Assembly: GCA_035490315.1 (NCBI GenBank) | Contig: DATHET010000329.1 | Location: forward strand, 1-5,881 | Direction: 5' to 3' | Length of the DNA: 5,881 nt | Source of the DNA: JADJQU01 sp035490315 | GTDB taxonomy: Bacteria > Planctomycetota > UBA1135 > GCA-002686595 | Part shown: one piece after another, positions 5,583-5,881 of the stretch | How the letters are laid out: each line of letters begins with the position of its first letter | How positions within the stretch are numbered: position 1 is the stretch's first letter | Made by a program: the position numbers and the translations under genes | The notes under the pieces: model-generated | Databases searched by the model: none | What the model was told of the DNA's origin: nothing | What the model saw: only the letters and a program-made list of their open reading frames with translations

Positions 5583-5881
5583 TCACGCCATTTCAAAGAC
5601 CATGATCTCGGCGTCCTGGCAGGCGAAGAGCGACAGGCATTCCTCGCGCGAAACCGCGGCACCGTCGCTCTCGGTCAAGAGGTGACCGTTGACCTCGACT
5701 ACGCCGCGCAGCACCTGCACCCAGACGTGCCGATGCAGCGGAAGCGCGTGCTCGAGCCGGTCGCCGTGCCGGAGCACGGACGCGTAGACGAAGGTGTCCT
5801 GCTGGAGCGCCAGCGAGCCTTCACGGCCGTCGGGCGAGGCGACCAGCTTCAACCGACCGCGGCGCTCTTCCGCCGGGAAAG
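5583..5881 (-). CDS. Second pirin family protein, C-terminal part (5' end outside window)
   Basis: The frame is open from the right window edge to the TGA at 5585-5583; about 98 residues are visible. A TTG at 5852-5850 could be read as a start, but the frame continues upstream as FPAEERRGRLKLVASPDG, which aligns with the middle of the neighbouring pirin (FPVEGRTNRLQLIAAP) and of YhhW. The gene is therefore cut by the window rather than short. Visible features of the C-terminal pirin cupin are GSLALQQD, VWVQVLRGVVEVNGH, LLTESDGAAVSREE and the end AEIMVFEMA. The metal-binding N-terminal cupin lies outside, so activity cannot be judged. It is clearly diverged from the pirin at 4809-5507 (for example HVWVQVLRGVVEVNG against HGWLQVVRGELEANG), which points to an old duplication. 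The two genes are co-oriented and 75 bp apart and may be co-transcribed. Confidence 0.88.
   Translation of the reverse strand, partial: FPAEERRGRLKLVASPDGREGSLALQQDTFVYASVLRHGDRLEHALPLHRHVWVQVLRGVVEVNGHLLTESDGAAVSREECLSLFACQDAEIMVFEMA

Overview
The window is GC-rich bacterial DNA. It most resembles a member of the Planctomycetota. Three things point that way: tandem exported parallel beta-helix proteins that end in a YCxAKxNSxG-type C-terminal module, a secreted HEAT-repeat protein with a Gly/Pro/Ser-rich linker, and loosely packed genes. This assignment is recognition from memory; there is no rRNA or other phylogenetic marker in the window to test it.

Layout. Positions 1-732 (+) are the 3' end of an exported beta-helix protein whose start lies outside the window. 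Positions 827-2461 (+) are a complete paralogue with signal peptide, DUF1565-like N-terminus, beta-helix and the same C-terminal module. The two copies align at a constant offset of 1729 bp from position 43 to the stop codon, so they are a tandem duplication. Positions 2593-4620 (+) encode an exported HEAT-repeat protein. A conserved stretch of about 36 bp (776-811 and 2502-2537) lies ahead of both the second beta-helix gene and the HEAT gene. Positions 4621-4808 carry no intact gene, but they hold a decayed 3' tail of sucD (succinyl-CoA ligase alpha subunit) on the + strand, bracketed by a 43-bp direct repeat. That repeat includes the last codons of the neighbouring pirin gene. Positions 4809-5507 (-) encode a complete YhhW-type pirin with all four metal ligands. 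Positions 5583-5881 (-) are the C-terminal part of a second pirin, cut by the window edge and lying upstream of the first.

How the genes fit together. The + strand genes encode exported, repeat-rich proteins likely to act in the envelope or outside the cell; no substrate can be read from the sequence. The minus-strand pirins are cytoplasmic cupins, probably co-oriented duplicates, with a candidate promoter between them. The + and - blocks converge on the scar at 4619-4831. I see no defence system, CRISPR array, tRNA or mobile element. The most unusual parts are the sucD remnant with its flanking repeat and the shared intergenic element.
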